NCBI GenBank assembly: GCA_025056455.1
Contig: JANWVY010000004.1
Location: forward strand, 124,001-188,000
Reading direction: 5' to 3'
Source: Bryobacteraceae bacterium
GTDB lineage: Bacteria; Acidobacteriota; Terriglobia; Bryobacterales; Bryobacteraceae
Length of the DNA: 64,000 bases
Shown: one piece after another, positions 17,697-25,545 of the stretch
Position numbering within the stretch: position 1 is the first letter of the stretch
Layout of the letters: every line of letters starts with the position of its first letter
Program-made: the position numbers and the translations under genes
Notes under the pieces: model-generated
Databases searched by the model: none
What the model saw: the letters and a program-made list of their open reading frames with translations, nothing else
Told to the model about the DNA's origin: nothing

Positions 17697-19847
17697 TTAC
17701 CGAGTGACTAAATCCAACTTTCCGTCGTGCAATGAGTACACCTCATCGCAACGTCGCAAAATATCCTGGTCTCTGGTCGCTACCAATAGCGTCCAGTTGT
17801 GGTGCTCGTGAAACAGAAAGTCCAAAATCTCTTTCCGGTGCTTCGGCGAGTCAATCGTGTCGAGACACTCGTCGAGAATCAAAATGCGGGGATGGGCAAG
17901 CGCCGCCCGGGCAATCATGAGCCGCATCGCTTGGCCCGGGGACAAGGGAGCGCCTCCGGTCTGCAACTCCGTGTTCAAGCCCTCCGGAAGCGACTGAATC
18001 TCGTCTAGCAAACCGATGGATTCAAGCACCTGCCGCAATTCGGCGGAAGTTATATCGGTCGACGCCAGCCGTAAATTATCCACCACGGAACCATGGAAGA
18101 TTTCCGGCTCTCTCACCAGCACGATCTGCGATCGCAAGTCAATCTTGCGGATCTCGCGCGTGTCGCAACCATCCACCTCAATGATACCGGACTGCATTTC
18201 CCGCAGACCGTAGATCACGTCGAAAAACGTACTCTTGCCCGTGCCAATTAAGGCCACGCGTTTACCCGCTGGCACGTGCCAGTTGACCTCTTGCAAGACT
18301 GTCTTTCGACCGTAAGCAAAGGAAACGTTCCGGAGGTGGAGGCTTGCGGGCGTGGTTCGCGCCGGAAGCGGATCGGGACCCGATTTCTCAAGCGGAAGGT
18401 CGGTGAGGTATCCCAGCTTATCCACCGCCGCCGCCAAGTCATAAAACGTTTCCAGTTGCTTGCCAAACTTGCTGAATCCGCTCACCACGACGGTGACAAT
18501 CAGCTCAGCGGCGATGAGCTGGCCGAGCGTGAGCTGGCGGTTGATGACCAGAAAACCGCCTACCCCTAGGAGAACCGAGCTCGCAATGGCTTGGAGGGCT
18601 AGCGATCCGACAATTTGTCGCAACAGAATCCGGAAGTGTCTTCCGCGATAATCCAAATATTCGCCCACCAGCGCGTCCGTGCGCTCAACGGCGTAGTCTG
18701 CCCCCCTTTTGGATTTAAAAGTAATGGGAAAGCGAGCCAGTTCTTCGAGCCAGGCCACCAGAGCATACTTTGCTTTGGATTCCTTGATGCTGGTGGCGAT
18801 GGCGCCAGAGCCCATGGGAAAAATCACTACGAAGATGGCCACCAGCAGGAACACGTCATAGGCCAGCAAAAACGGGTGGTACACCGCCAGCAACACCATG
18901 CCCACGACCATCTGCATGAAGATGGACAGCCCGTCAATCAGCAGCATGGCGCCGCTTTTTTGCACCGTCACCACCTCCAGAAACCGGTTGACGAGTTCCG
19001 GGCCATGATGGTGGTCGTAGGCTTCGGGACGCGCCCGTAACAGACGGTACACCGCATCTGTGGAGACCCGAACTAAGATCCGCCGCTGAATGATTTCAAT
19101 AACATAGGTCCGGAAAGCCTGTAACACCGTGGAAAAGCCCAGGCCAACCAGCACAATCAAGACTAAAATCACGAGCGGCTGCAACAGGGTGCCGAAGGCA
19201 ATCGTATTTACCACCGATTGCACAGCGATCGGCACCACCAACGAAAGAATGCCAATGGCAATCGAGTAGACCACCGCCACCCAGAGGTCCGTGCGCTCCG
19301 CCTTCAGCCAACCCCGGAGCCGGACTAATGGTGACACCCCGTGATAGGGGTGCTCTTCCTTTTGAGCGTGACGGTGCGCATCGCTCAGGGGCGCTGCGGC
19401 CTCGACGGCGAGCCATTCCGTCACATCGCCATTGGCCTCAATCTCAACCTCAAGATCCTTGAGCCGGACGAACGCCTCTTGTTCAAGTCCGTCCAAACGT
19501 TCCACAATCAGCCCACCGGGCCGCGCTTCCAAGATCACCAAGCCCCGCCAGGAGGGCCCGTCCGGCCGAAGATGGATCCAAATCGCCCTTCGATGCACCG
19601 CTGCCGCGACTTGTCCCAAGGTCCGGCGCACGGAATAAAAGTGAAGACCGCATTGCTCGCCCGCAGCTGTGATGATGCTTTGTAAATTCTTGTAATGATT
19701 GCATCGCGTCGCGAGCCGGACGGCTTCGGTCGCCTGTAACGGTGTCGTCTCCAATCCCGTAGATTTTGCCGCTAGCAGGAGAATCCGGACGACTAACTCG
19801 TCCTGCGTCGTGGACAAGGGGGTGAGGTCGAGCGTAGGGGCTGCCAT
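17697..19847 (-). CDS. Type I secretion-like ABC transporter with degenerate C39-like domain and atypical ATPase
   Basis: The 716-aa protein has three parts. Residues 1-165 resemble a C39 peptidase-like domain without the catalytic Cys and with a short GLHFYSV/AIWIHLRPDG pattern. The membrane domain (~180-480) has about six hydrophobic helices. The last part is a nucleotide-binding domain. In it the Walker A reads ALIGTGKST (~530-537), about three residues shorter than the usual GxxGxGKST. The signature is LSPGQ instead of LSGGQ (~632), Walker B is RILILDE, the H-loop position reads ATRDQD without the switch His, and the Q-loop position reads LVREPEIF. Similar divergence occurs in some non-canonical type I exporters. 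Operon order ABC-HlyD-TolC supports an export role. The frame is intact, so it is probably not a pseudogene. Confidence 0.85.
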   Translation of the reverse strand: MAAPTLDLTPLSTTQDELVVRILLLAAKSTGLETTPLQATEAVRLATRCNHYKNLQSIITAAGEQCGLHFYSVRRTLGQVAAAVHRRAIWIHLRPDGPSWRGLVILEARPGGLIVERLDGLEQEAFVRLKDLEVEIEANGDVTEWLAVEAAAPLSDAHRHAQKEEHPYHGVSPLVRLRGWLKAERTDLWVAVVYSIAIGILSLVVPIAVQSVVNTIAFGTLLQPLVILVLIVLVGLGFSTVLQAFRTYVIEIIQRRILVRVSTDAVYRLLRARPEAYDHHHGPELVNRFLEVVTVQKSGAMLLIDGLSIFMQMVVGMVLLAVYHPFLLAYDVFLLVAIFVVIFPMGSGAIATSIKESKAKYALVAWLEELARFPITFKSKRGADYAVERTDALVGEYLDYRGRHFRILLRQIVGSLALQAIASSVLLGVGGFLVINRQLTLGQLIAAELIVTVVVSGFSKFGKQLETFYDLAAAVDKLGYLTDLPLEKSGPDPLPARTTPASLHLRNVSFAYGRKTVLQEVNWHVPAGKRVALIGTGKSTFFDVIYGLREMQSGIIEVDGCDTREIRKIDLRSQIVLVREPEIFHGSVVDNLRLASTDITSAELRQVLESIGLLDEIQSLPEGLNTELQTGGAPLSPGQAMRLMIARAALAHPRILILDECLDTIDSPKHRKEILDFLFHEHHNWTLLVATRDQDILRRCDEVYSLHDGKLDLVTR

Positions 19848-19859
19848 GACAATACTTTA

Positions 19860-19888
19860 ATGATAGAATCAAATAGTCTAGACGTCAA
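19860..19888 (-). promoter_or_regulatory. Predicted sigma70-like promoter of the ABC-HlyD-TolC operon
   Basis: On the minus strand TTGACG (plus coordinates 19883-19888) and TATCAT (19860-19865) are separated by exactly 17 bp. The predicted transcript would begin only about 5-7 bases before ATG 19847, and no SD is visible, so the mRNA may be leaderless. The boxes lie inside the inverted repeat at 19870-19896. Confidence 0.6.
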
Positions 19889-19896
19889 TATATTTG
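19870..19896. promoter_or_regulatory. Inverted repeat, candidate ArsR operator 1
   Basis: CAAATA (19870-19875) and TATTTG (19891-19896) are perfect inverted arms separated by 15 bp in an unusually AT-rich intergenic region. The site covers the -35 box and spacer of the ABC promoter, so a bound repressor would block it. Family knowledge: ArsR-type dimers bind imperfect palindromes of this scale. Confidence 0.5.
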
Positions 19897-19920
19897 AACA
19901 TCTAGAGATTTGTATGTTCA
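19895..19920. promoter_or_regulatory. Inverted repeat, candidate ArsR operator 2
   Basis: TGAACAT (19895-19901) and ATGTTCA (19914-19920) are perfect 7-bp inverted arms with a 12-bp spacer. TGAA..TTCA arms are a common theme of ArsR/SmtB operators. The repeat overlaps operator 1 by two bases and ends 5 bp before the -35 box of the regulator promoter. Confidence 0.55.
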
Positions 19921-19925
19921 CATGT

Positions 19926-19954
19926 TTGACTTTTTAAAACTGATACGGTATCCT
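19926..19954 (+). promoter_or_regulatory. Predicted sigma70-like promoter of the ArsR gene with palindrome at the -10
   Basis: TTGACT (19926-19931) and TATCCT (19949-19954) are spaced 17 bp. A short palindrome GATACGGTATC (19942-19952) overlaps the -10 and could serve autoregulation. Transcription would start near 19961, only a few bases before ATG 19965, again implying a very short or absent leader. Confidence 0.6.
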
Positions 19955-19964
19955 GAAGCGAACG

Positions 19965-20447
19965 ATGCCTGCTCGCACCGTCATCTCCAAAGAACTTGGT
20001 AAACTTCTTGGTGTCCTTTCTCACCCGCATCGAATCCGGATCATTGAAGAGCTGCGCCATGGCGAAATGGACGTCAATTCGCTCCAGGCGGTTCTAGGCG
20101 TTGCGCATTCCGGCGTTTCCCAACACCTGAGCTTGTTGCGCAGCCACCGTTTGGTCTCCGAGCGCCGCGAAGGGCGCCACGTTTACTACCAGTTAACCCA
20201 ACCCAAACTAGCCACGTGGCTTATGGAAGGGTTGGAGTTTCTTGAAGCCAATGTCCTTCAAGCGCAAGAGATGCGCGAGGCTCTCGAACAGACGCGGAGT
20301 ATTTGGGGGGCGGATGCAGCGAACCCTTCGATTTTGATTCGATCCGACCGTGCTACAGACGTTTCGAGCGGCACAACCAACCTCCAGGCGCCCACCGAAG
20401 CTGGGGTGGGCGCAGAACCGAATCCGGTAGCGACGCGGGTTAGCTAA
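19965..20447 (+). CDS. ArsR-family transcriptional regulator
   Basis: The 160-aa protein has a winged helix-turn-helix in residues 1-85: KLLGVLSHPHRIRIIEELRH, then the recognition helix region GVAHSGVSQHLSLLRSHRLV and the wing RREGRHVYYQLT. This is the ArsR/SmtB plan. No CxC metal motif is seen in the recognition helix region, so metal sensing is not supported and the effector may be a redox or small-molecule signal. The C-terminal ~75 residues are a short helix plus a disordered tail. It is divergent from the ABC exporter operon with shared palindromes between them, so it most likely controls that operon and itself. Confidence 0.92.
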   Translation: MPARTVISKELGKLLGVLSHPHRIRIIEELRHGEMDVNSLQAVLGVAHSGVSQHLSLLRSHRLVSERREGRHVYYQLTQPKLATWLMEGLEFLEANVLQAQEMREALEQTRSIWGADAANPSILIRSDRATDVSSGTTNLQAPTEAGVGAEPNPVATRVS

Positions 20448-20567
20448 CCAACCGGATCCGGGTCGACCAGACGCCGGTCGCGAGATCCCGCTTCTGTCAG
20501 GTGGGGTGCCGGCAACAGTGGTTTTCTCCCACCAGCTGGGCGGAGTTATTCGAAACGAGAGGAGTTT

Positions 20568-20948
20568 TTAAGATCGGCCTTTCACAACTTCCCGGGCCGC
20601 CTCGCGGACTCCCTCTGCGGCAACAACCGCGCCGTCTTTTACTCCTCGTCCGACGGCCTTCGATCCGCGTCCGAGGCGGCGTGCTCCCTCGGAGGTGGTA
20701 CCAGCTGTTTTGCCGGCTGCTCCTGCTGTGCTGCTTCCGGCCCGCTTCACTCCGCGGGCGGTTTTACCGACGCAGGCCCCAACGGATTGACCGATTCCGA
20801 GAGCGCTGTCCTTGAGCCCGCGGCCGATTTCCATCGCGCCATGACCAATCTTGCGAGCGGCGCCCGGGACTTGCTCGGCATTTGTCGTGAGCCCGGCCGT
20901 CAACAGCAGCGCCAAAATTCGCGGAAAGTTTTTGGGGGAGGCGATCAT
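20568..20948 (-). CDS. Small exported Ala/Gly/Lys-rich protein
   Basis: ATG 20948 (126 aa) gives a plausible signal peptide (PRILALLLTAGLTTNAEQ). The mature part is a run of amphipathic, roughly 11-residue units rich in Gly, Ala, Lys and Arg (GAARKIGHGAMEIGRGLKD, GKTARGVKRAG, RLGRGSKAVGRGVKD). This is similar in style to LEA-like or membrane-surface helical proteins. No catalytic motif is present. No clear SD precedes the start. It lies 48 bp downstream of purN on the same strand. Composition and the signal peptide make it more likely real than not, but its function is unknown. Confidence 0.5.
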   Translation of the reverse strand: MIASPKNFPRILALLLTAGLTTNAEQVPGAARKIGHGAMEIGRGLKDSALGIGQSVGACVGKTARGVKRAGSSTAGAAGKTAGTTSEGARRLGRGSKAVGRGVKDGAVVAAEGVREAAREVVKGRS

Positions 20949-20996
20949 CTTCGCGGCCAAACTGGCCAGTTTTCATTGTAAGCCAAGGAAACAAAT

Positions 20997-21623
20997 TTAT
21001 CCAGGATTGTTTTGGGCCGGGTCTGGCTCGAAAATCACCCGCCGGCCTTCGAGGCGGTATTTGCCACTTCCAACGATGGCGATCGCCCTTGCGTAAATGC
21101 GGTGCTCTTCGGCCAGTATCCGTGCCGATAAGCTTTCTACCGTGTCTTGATCCAGCACGGGCACCACCGCTTGCAGCACGATGGGTCCGCTATCAATGTT
21201 TTCATCCACGAAGTGCACGGTACAGCCGGAAAATTTGACGCCGTAGGCTAGGGCCTGATGCTGTGCGTCAAGCCCGGGGAAGGCGGGCAGCAACGAAGGG
21301 TGAATGTTGAGGATGCGCATGGGGTAGGCGCGGATGAAGGAAGCGCTGAGCAGCCGCATATAACCAGCCAGGCAGATGAGGTCAACCCGCCACTTCGCCA
21401 GCTCGTCAAGCAGCATCTGGTCGTAGGTTTCCCGATCCAGACCTCGTGAAGGCAGCACAACGGCGGGGATACCGCGCCTCCGGGCGTGTTCGAGCCCCGC
21501 CGCTTCGGCTCGATTCGAGATCACCACTTCGATTCGCGCCTCGAGCTCGCCGCGCTCGATTGCTGCTGCAATGGCCTCCAAGTTCGAGCCCCGGCCCGAT
21601 ATCAGCACGCCCAACCGGATCAT
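20997..21623 (-). CDS. purN: Phosphoribosylglycinamide formyltransferase
   Basis: PurN transfers a formyl group from 10-formyl-THF to GAR, the third step of purine synthesis. The 208-aa protein shows the N-terminal LGVLISGRGSNLEAI, the catalytic LNIHPSLLPAFPG with Asn/His, and SGCTVHFVDENIDSGPI containing the second catalytic region (Asp). Length is normal. It overlaps purM by 4 bp (ATGA), so the pair is co-translated. Confidence 0.97.
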   Translation of the reverse strand: MIRLGVLISGRGSNLEAIAAAIERGELEARIEVVISNRAEAAGLEHARRRGIPAVVLPSRGLDRETYDQMLLDELAKWRVDLICLAGYMRLLSASFIRAYPMRILNIHPSLLPAFPGLDAQHQALAYGVKFSGCTVHFVDENIDSGPIVLQAVVPVLDQDTVESLSARILAEEHRIYARAIAIVGSGKYRLEGRRVIFEPDPAQNNPG

Positions 21624-22663
21624 GTGTAAATCACGCGCCGCCCCGACTTTGACTTCACAACCACTCCGAGGACGAAAGACCTCTCTTTGCGGCGAGCCAA
21701 CAACGCTCGGGCGGCCTCCACCTTCGTCTCTGACACAGCGAAGATCATCCCCACTCCCAAATTGAATGTCCGGCGATAATCCTCTTCCGGAACCTGGCCA
21801 ATCTGCCGGAGGAGCTCAAACAGCGGGGGGATGGTCCAAGCCTTCGTGTCGATTTGGGCCGCTAGCCCCGCCGGTAGGATACGAGGCAAATTTTCAGTGA
21901 TCCCGCCACCCGTGATGTGCGCCGCGCCTTTCAGCCAACCGGCATCATGCAGGGTGGTGATCGCGGCGCGGTAACTGCGGTGAATTGCTAGCAGAGCCTC
22001 AGCCACTGTTGTGCCGAGTTCCTTTACGTAGCTGTCGAGGCGATATCCGGCGACCTCAAACAGCAACTTGCGCGCCAAGGAGTAGCCGTTCGTGTGTAAA
22101 CCGGTTGAGGGCAGTCCTACCAGCACATCGCCGGCTTGAATTCGCGCGCCGGTAATGAGGCGCTTTTTTTCGACCACACCTACGATGCAACCTGCTAGAT
22201 CATAATCCTCTTCGGCATACATCCCGGGCATTTCCGCCGTTTCGCCACCAATCAGCGCGCAACCATTCTGCCGGCAGGCGAGTGCGATTCCCGCAACGAC
22301 GTCGCGGACAACCTCTGCTTGCAGTTTGCCGGCAGCGAAGTAATCCAAAAAAAACAACGGCTGGGCTCCTTGCACCATGATGTCGTTGACGCAATGGTTC
22401 ACTAAGTCCTGGCCGACGGTATCGTGGCGTTTGGCCAGCACTGCGACTTTCAGCTTCGTGCCCACCCCATCGATCGAAGAAACGAGAACGGGATCTTTCC
22501 ATCCTTTGAGGTGATAACCTCCGCCAAAGCCCCCGATTTGGCTCAAGACCTGTTTGTTAAACGTCTTTGCGGCGAGACCCCGGATGTAACTAACGGCACG
22601 GTCCCCTTCGTCAATGCTGACTCCAGCGTCCTGGTAAGAAATCGGCCTTTTGGAGGATTTCAT
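21620..22663 (-). CDS. purM: Phosphoribosylformylglycinamidine cyclo-ligase (AIR synthetase)
   Basis: PurM closes FGAM to AIR with ATP, step five of purine synthesis. It has the family N-terminus ISYQDAGVSIDEGDRAV, the Gly-rich GGFGGGYHLKGWKDPVLVSS, DGVGTKLKVA, the NCVNDIMVQGAQPLFFLDY signature and HITGGGITENLPRIL. The 347-aa length is normal. Upstream bases 22664-22846 form the divergent intergenic region with the amidohydrolase operon. No SD is obvious at ATG 22663. Confidence 0.97.
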   Translation of the reverse strand: MKSSKRPISYQDAGVSIDEGDRAVSYIRGLAAKTFNKQVLSQIGGFGGGYHLKGWKDPVLVSSIDGVGTKLKVAVLAKRHDTVGQDLVNHCVNDIMVQGAQPLFFLDYFAAGKLQAEVVRDVVAGIALACRQNGCALIGGETAEMPGMYAEEDYDLAGCIVGVVEKKRLITGARIQAGDVLVGLPSTGLHTNGYSLARKLLFEVAGYRLDSYVKELGTTVAEALLAIHRSYRAAITTLHDAGWLKGAAHITGGGITENLPRILPAGLAAQIDTKAWTIPPLFELLRQIGQVPEEDYRRTFNLGVGMIFAVSETKVEAARALLARRKERSFVLGVVVKSKSGRRVIYT

Positions 22664-22846
22664 GCAAGCAACAAAGATCTATCATAGCGGCCTTGCCCAT
22701 CTGCCACCACGAGAAAAACTGCGACGGAATGCGGCCAGGGGCGCAACAAACGGACACTCAACCGAAGGGCGAATCCGGCCGTTTGGGACGCCGCAGTTCG
22801 GGCCGGCTTTGAGCCAAAACTCGCGGCATAATGAAGGACTAAGTTT

Positions 22847-24190
22847 ATGCACCGGCTTTTAGGTTTGCTGATTCTTTCGCCGCTAGCGAGCTTGACTCTT
22901 TCTGCCTCCGATGCGCCGGGGTGGATTGCCATCCGCCATGCCCGCATCGTTACGGTGAGTGGCCCCGTCATCCCGAAAGGGACTGTCCTTCTTCACCAGG
23001 GGTTGATTGAGGCCGTGGGTGAGAACGTGGCTGAGCCACCTGGAGCGTGGATTGTGGAGGGTGAGGGGCTTACGGTGTATCCCGGTCTGGTGGACAGCCT
23101 CAGTTCCTGGGGGATGCCTTCCTCCTCGCCGGCCACCGGCCGCAGTTCTGGCTCTGCTTCCTCCCCTGGCTCGGGGTCGCCCCAGCCTCCTCCGGCCCGG
23201 GGGCCCGAGGACCGGCCATCCAATGCTAGCTATCTGTTGGCTGCTGACCTCATCCAGCCAGGAGACCGCCGTCTTGAATCGGCCCGCGGCGCCGGGTTCA
23301 CGTCTGCTGTGGTCTTTCCTTCACGAGAAATTTTTGCAGGCCAGGGCGCACTCATCAATCTGGCGGGAGAAAAACCAGGCGCCATGGTCGTGCACTCTCC
23401 CGTTGGGCAGTTGATCACCATTCGCAGCGGATTTTCGAGTGCCGGCTTCCCTGCCTCGCTGATGGGGGTCATTGCCTACATTCGCCAGCTTTATCTCGAT
23501 GCGGCGCACTACCGGGAGGCCAAAGAATTTTACGCCAAACATCCGCTTGGCAATCGACGCCCGGAGTATGACCGCGTCTTGGAAGGATTGCTAGCTTCTC
23601 CGCGGGCTCTTCTGCCGGCCAACACGCGCCGTGAAATCGACCGGATGGCGCGCCTGGCCCGAGAACTTGATTTGCGCGCTGTTCTTTATGGAGTGCAAGA
23701 AGGCTATCGATCGGCGGACCTGCTCCAGGCAGCAAATCTCCCCGTGCTGGTGAACCTCAAATGGCCCGAGCGGGAGCGTGACCTCGATCCAGAGCGGGAG
23801 GAGCCTTACCGCGTGCTGGAGTTCCGTGACCAAGCCCCGGCCTCGCCAGCCGTCCTTGCCAAAGCCGGCGTGAAATTTGCTTTCTACTCCGGTGGCATCG
23901 AAAGGCCGAGCGACATTTTGCGGGCTGTCAAAAAGGCGATCGATGCCGGGCTCGACAAAGACGCCGCCCTGCGCGCACTAACTTTATCAGCAGCGGAAAT
24001 TTATGGCGTCGCAGACCGCCTCGGAAGCGTGGACAAGGGCAAGATCGCAAACCTCGTTGTGACCAAAGGTGACCTCTTCCAAGAGGGCGTCGAAGTGAAA
24101 TACGTGTTTATCGACGGCAGGAAATTTGAGCCTGCCCGCGAGCTAAGCTCACCAGCTCAAGAGCCGACACAACAGGAGACCATCGAATGA
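22847..24190 (+). CDS. Amidohydrolase-like protein 1, metal ligands lost
   Basis: ATG 22847 follows AAGGA. The 447-aa protein has a signal peptide (LLGLLILSPLASLTLSAS). It then has the amidohydrolase frame: a small beta domain (TVLLHQGLIEAVGENV), a barrel, and the closing AAEIYGVADRLGSVDKGKIA with V.VDG-like KYVFIDGR. Where active members have D-x-H-x-H it reads YPGLVDSLSSWGMP, and a ~30-residue Ser/Gly/Pro insert follows. The later His and Asp ligands are not evident, so it is probably non-catalytic. It overlaps the next gene by 4 bp (ATGA). Possible roles are a partner or binding subunit of the active enzyme at 24187. That role is inference. Confidence 0.8.
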   Translation: MHRLLGLLILSPLASLTLSASDAPGWIAIRHARIVTVSGPVIPKGTVLLHQGLIEAVGENVAEPPGAWIVEGEGLTVYPGLVDSLSSWGMPSSSPATGRSSGSASSPGSGSPQPPPARGPEDRPSNASYLLAADLIQPGDRRLESARGAGFTSAVVFPSREIFAGQGALINLAGEKPGAMVVHSPVGQLITIRSGFSSAGFPASLMGVIAYIRQLYLDAAHYREAKEFYAKHPLGNRRPEYDRVLEGLLASPRALLPANTRREIDRMARLARELDLRAVLYGVQEGYRSADLLQAANLPVLVNLKWPERERDLDPEREEPYRVLEFRDQAPASPAVLAKAGVKFAFYSGGIERPSDILRAVKKAIDAGLDKDAALRALTLSAAEIYGVADRLGSVDKGKIANLVVTKGDLFQEGVEVKYVFIDGRKFEPARELSSPAQEPTQQETIE

Positions 24191-25545
24191 AGACATGTAC
24201 TCTTTTCCTTTTTCTCTCCGTGACGGCGTGGTCTCTGCCGCCTTTCGTGATCCAGAACGCTACCGTTCTTACGGTTACGAAAGGTTCTTTCAAGGGTTCT
24301 GTGGTTGTCAAAGACGGCAAGATCGTGGAGGTGGGAGAGAAGGTGCTCATTCCGTCCGGGGCGGAAATTGTCGAAGCAGCGGGCCAGTACCTCATGCCCG
24401 GAATCATCGACTGTCACTCCCACATCGCGACAGATTCCATCAACGAAGGCAGTACCAGTGTCTCCTCGATGGTCGGGATTGAAGACGTGCTCGACCCAAC
24501 CGACGTTGCGATCTACCGCGCCCTGGCAGGCGGCGTCACCACCGCCAACATCCTCCACGGCAGCGCCAACGCCATTGGCGGGAAGTGTGAAGTGATCAAG
24601 ATGCGCTGGGGCAAAGATGCCCAGGGCCTGCGGTTTGAGGGCGCAACTCCGGGAATCAAGTTCGCCCTCGGCGAAAACCCCAAGCGTCAGGGAATGGCTC
24701 CTAGCGGCCGGAGCGCCACGCCGCCCCAAAATCTCCGTTATCCCGCCACTCGCATGGGTGTTGAAGACGTAATTCGCCAGGCCTTTCTAGAGGCCAGAGC
24801 CTACCAACAGGACTGGAAAAATTACCATGCCCGCAAAGCCCGAGGCGAGACCGTGCTAGCTCCCCGCCGCAACCTCAAACTCGAGCCGCTGGTCGAAGTG
24901 CTTGAGGGCAAGCGTTTCGTGCATGCCCATTGCTACCGCGCCGACGAGATTCTCATGTTGTTGCGCTTGGCCGAGGAGTTCGGCTTCCGCGTTCGAACGC
25001 TTCAGCATGTCCTCGAAGGTTACAAAGTCGCCAAAGAGATTGCTCAGCACGGCGCTGGCGCCTCTACCTTCAGCGATTGGTGGGCCTACAAAATGGAGGC
25101 CTTGGATGCAATTCCTTACAACGCGGCGGTGATGGTCCGAAAAGGGGTCCTTGTTTCGCTCAACTCGGATTCAGCGGAGCTAATGAGACGCTTGAATACA
25201 GAAGCCGCGAAGACCATCAAGTACGGAGGTTTAAACGAAACGGAGGCGCTTTCTCTGATCACCATTAACCCGGCCAAGCAGCTTGCGATTGACCACCGTG
25301 TTGGCTCAATCGAACCGGGGAAGGACGCCGATCTTGTACTCTTTGACAAGCACCCCCTCTCTAGCTTCGCCAAGGTGACGCGTGTGTGGATTGACGGCGA
25401 GCTTTATTTTGACCGCGACAAGGATTTGAGCGGACGCGAACAATTCTTACTCAAAAAGAAACTTCTGCTTGAGAAAGAAAAAGAAAAAGAAAAACAGCGC
25501 CCACCCCAACCCAAAAAACAAAACGTTTCCCGGAGGCCCATATGA
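24187..25545 (+). CDS. Amidohydrolase 2, imidazolonepropionase-like, catalytically complete
   Basis: This is a metal-dependent hydrolase of the urease-related superfamily with a signal peptide (TLFLFLSVTAWSLP), so it is probably periplasmic. The metal motif is present (MPGIIDCHSHIATDS, H-S-H). Further ligands are likely HAHCYRADE, the His of LQHVLEGY, and the Asp of LVSLNSDSAEL. The end NPAKQLAIDHRVGSIEPGKD ADLVLFD is family-typical. Length is 452 aa. The C-terminus carries a Lys/Glu-rich helix. It overlaps both neighbours by 4 bp. Substrate is unknown; related enzymes act on cyclic amides or dipeptides. Confidence 0.9.
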   Translation: MKTCTLFLFLSVTAWSLPPFVIQNATVLTVTKGSFKGSVVVKDGKIVEVGEKVLIPSGAEIVEAAGQYLMPGIIDCHSHIATDSINEGSTSVSSMVGIEDVLDPTDVAIYRALAGGVTTANILHGSANAIGGKCEVIKMRWGKDAQGLRFEGATPGIKFALGENPKRQGMAPSGRSATPPQNLRYPATRMGVEDVIRQAFLEARAYQQDWKNYHARKARGETVLAPRRNLKLEPLVEVLEGKRFVHAHCYRADEILMLLRLAEEFGFRVRTLQHVLEGYKVAKEIAQHGAGASTFSDWWAYKMEALDAIPYNAAVMVRKGVLVSLNSDSAELMRRLNTEAAKTIKYGGLNETEALSLITINPAKQLAIDHRVGSIEPGKDADLVLFDKHPLSSFAKVTRVWIDGELYFDRDKDLSGREQFLLKKKLLLEKEKEKEKQRPPQPKKQNVSRRPI

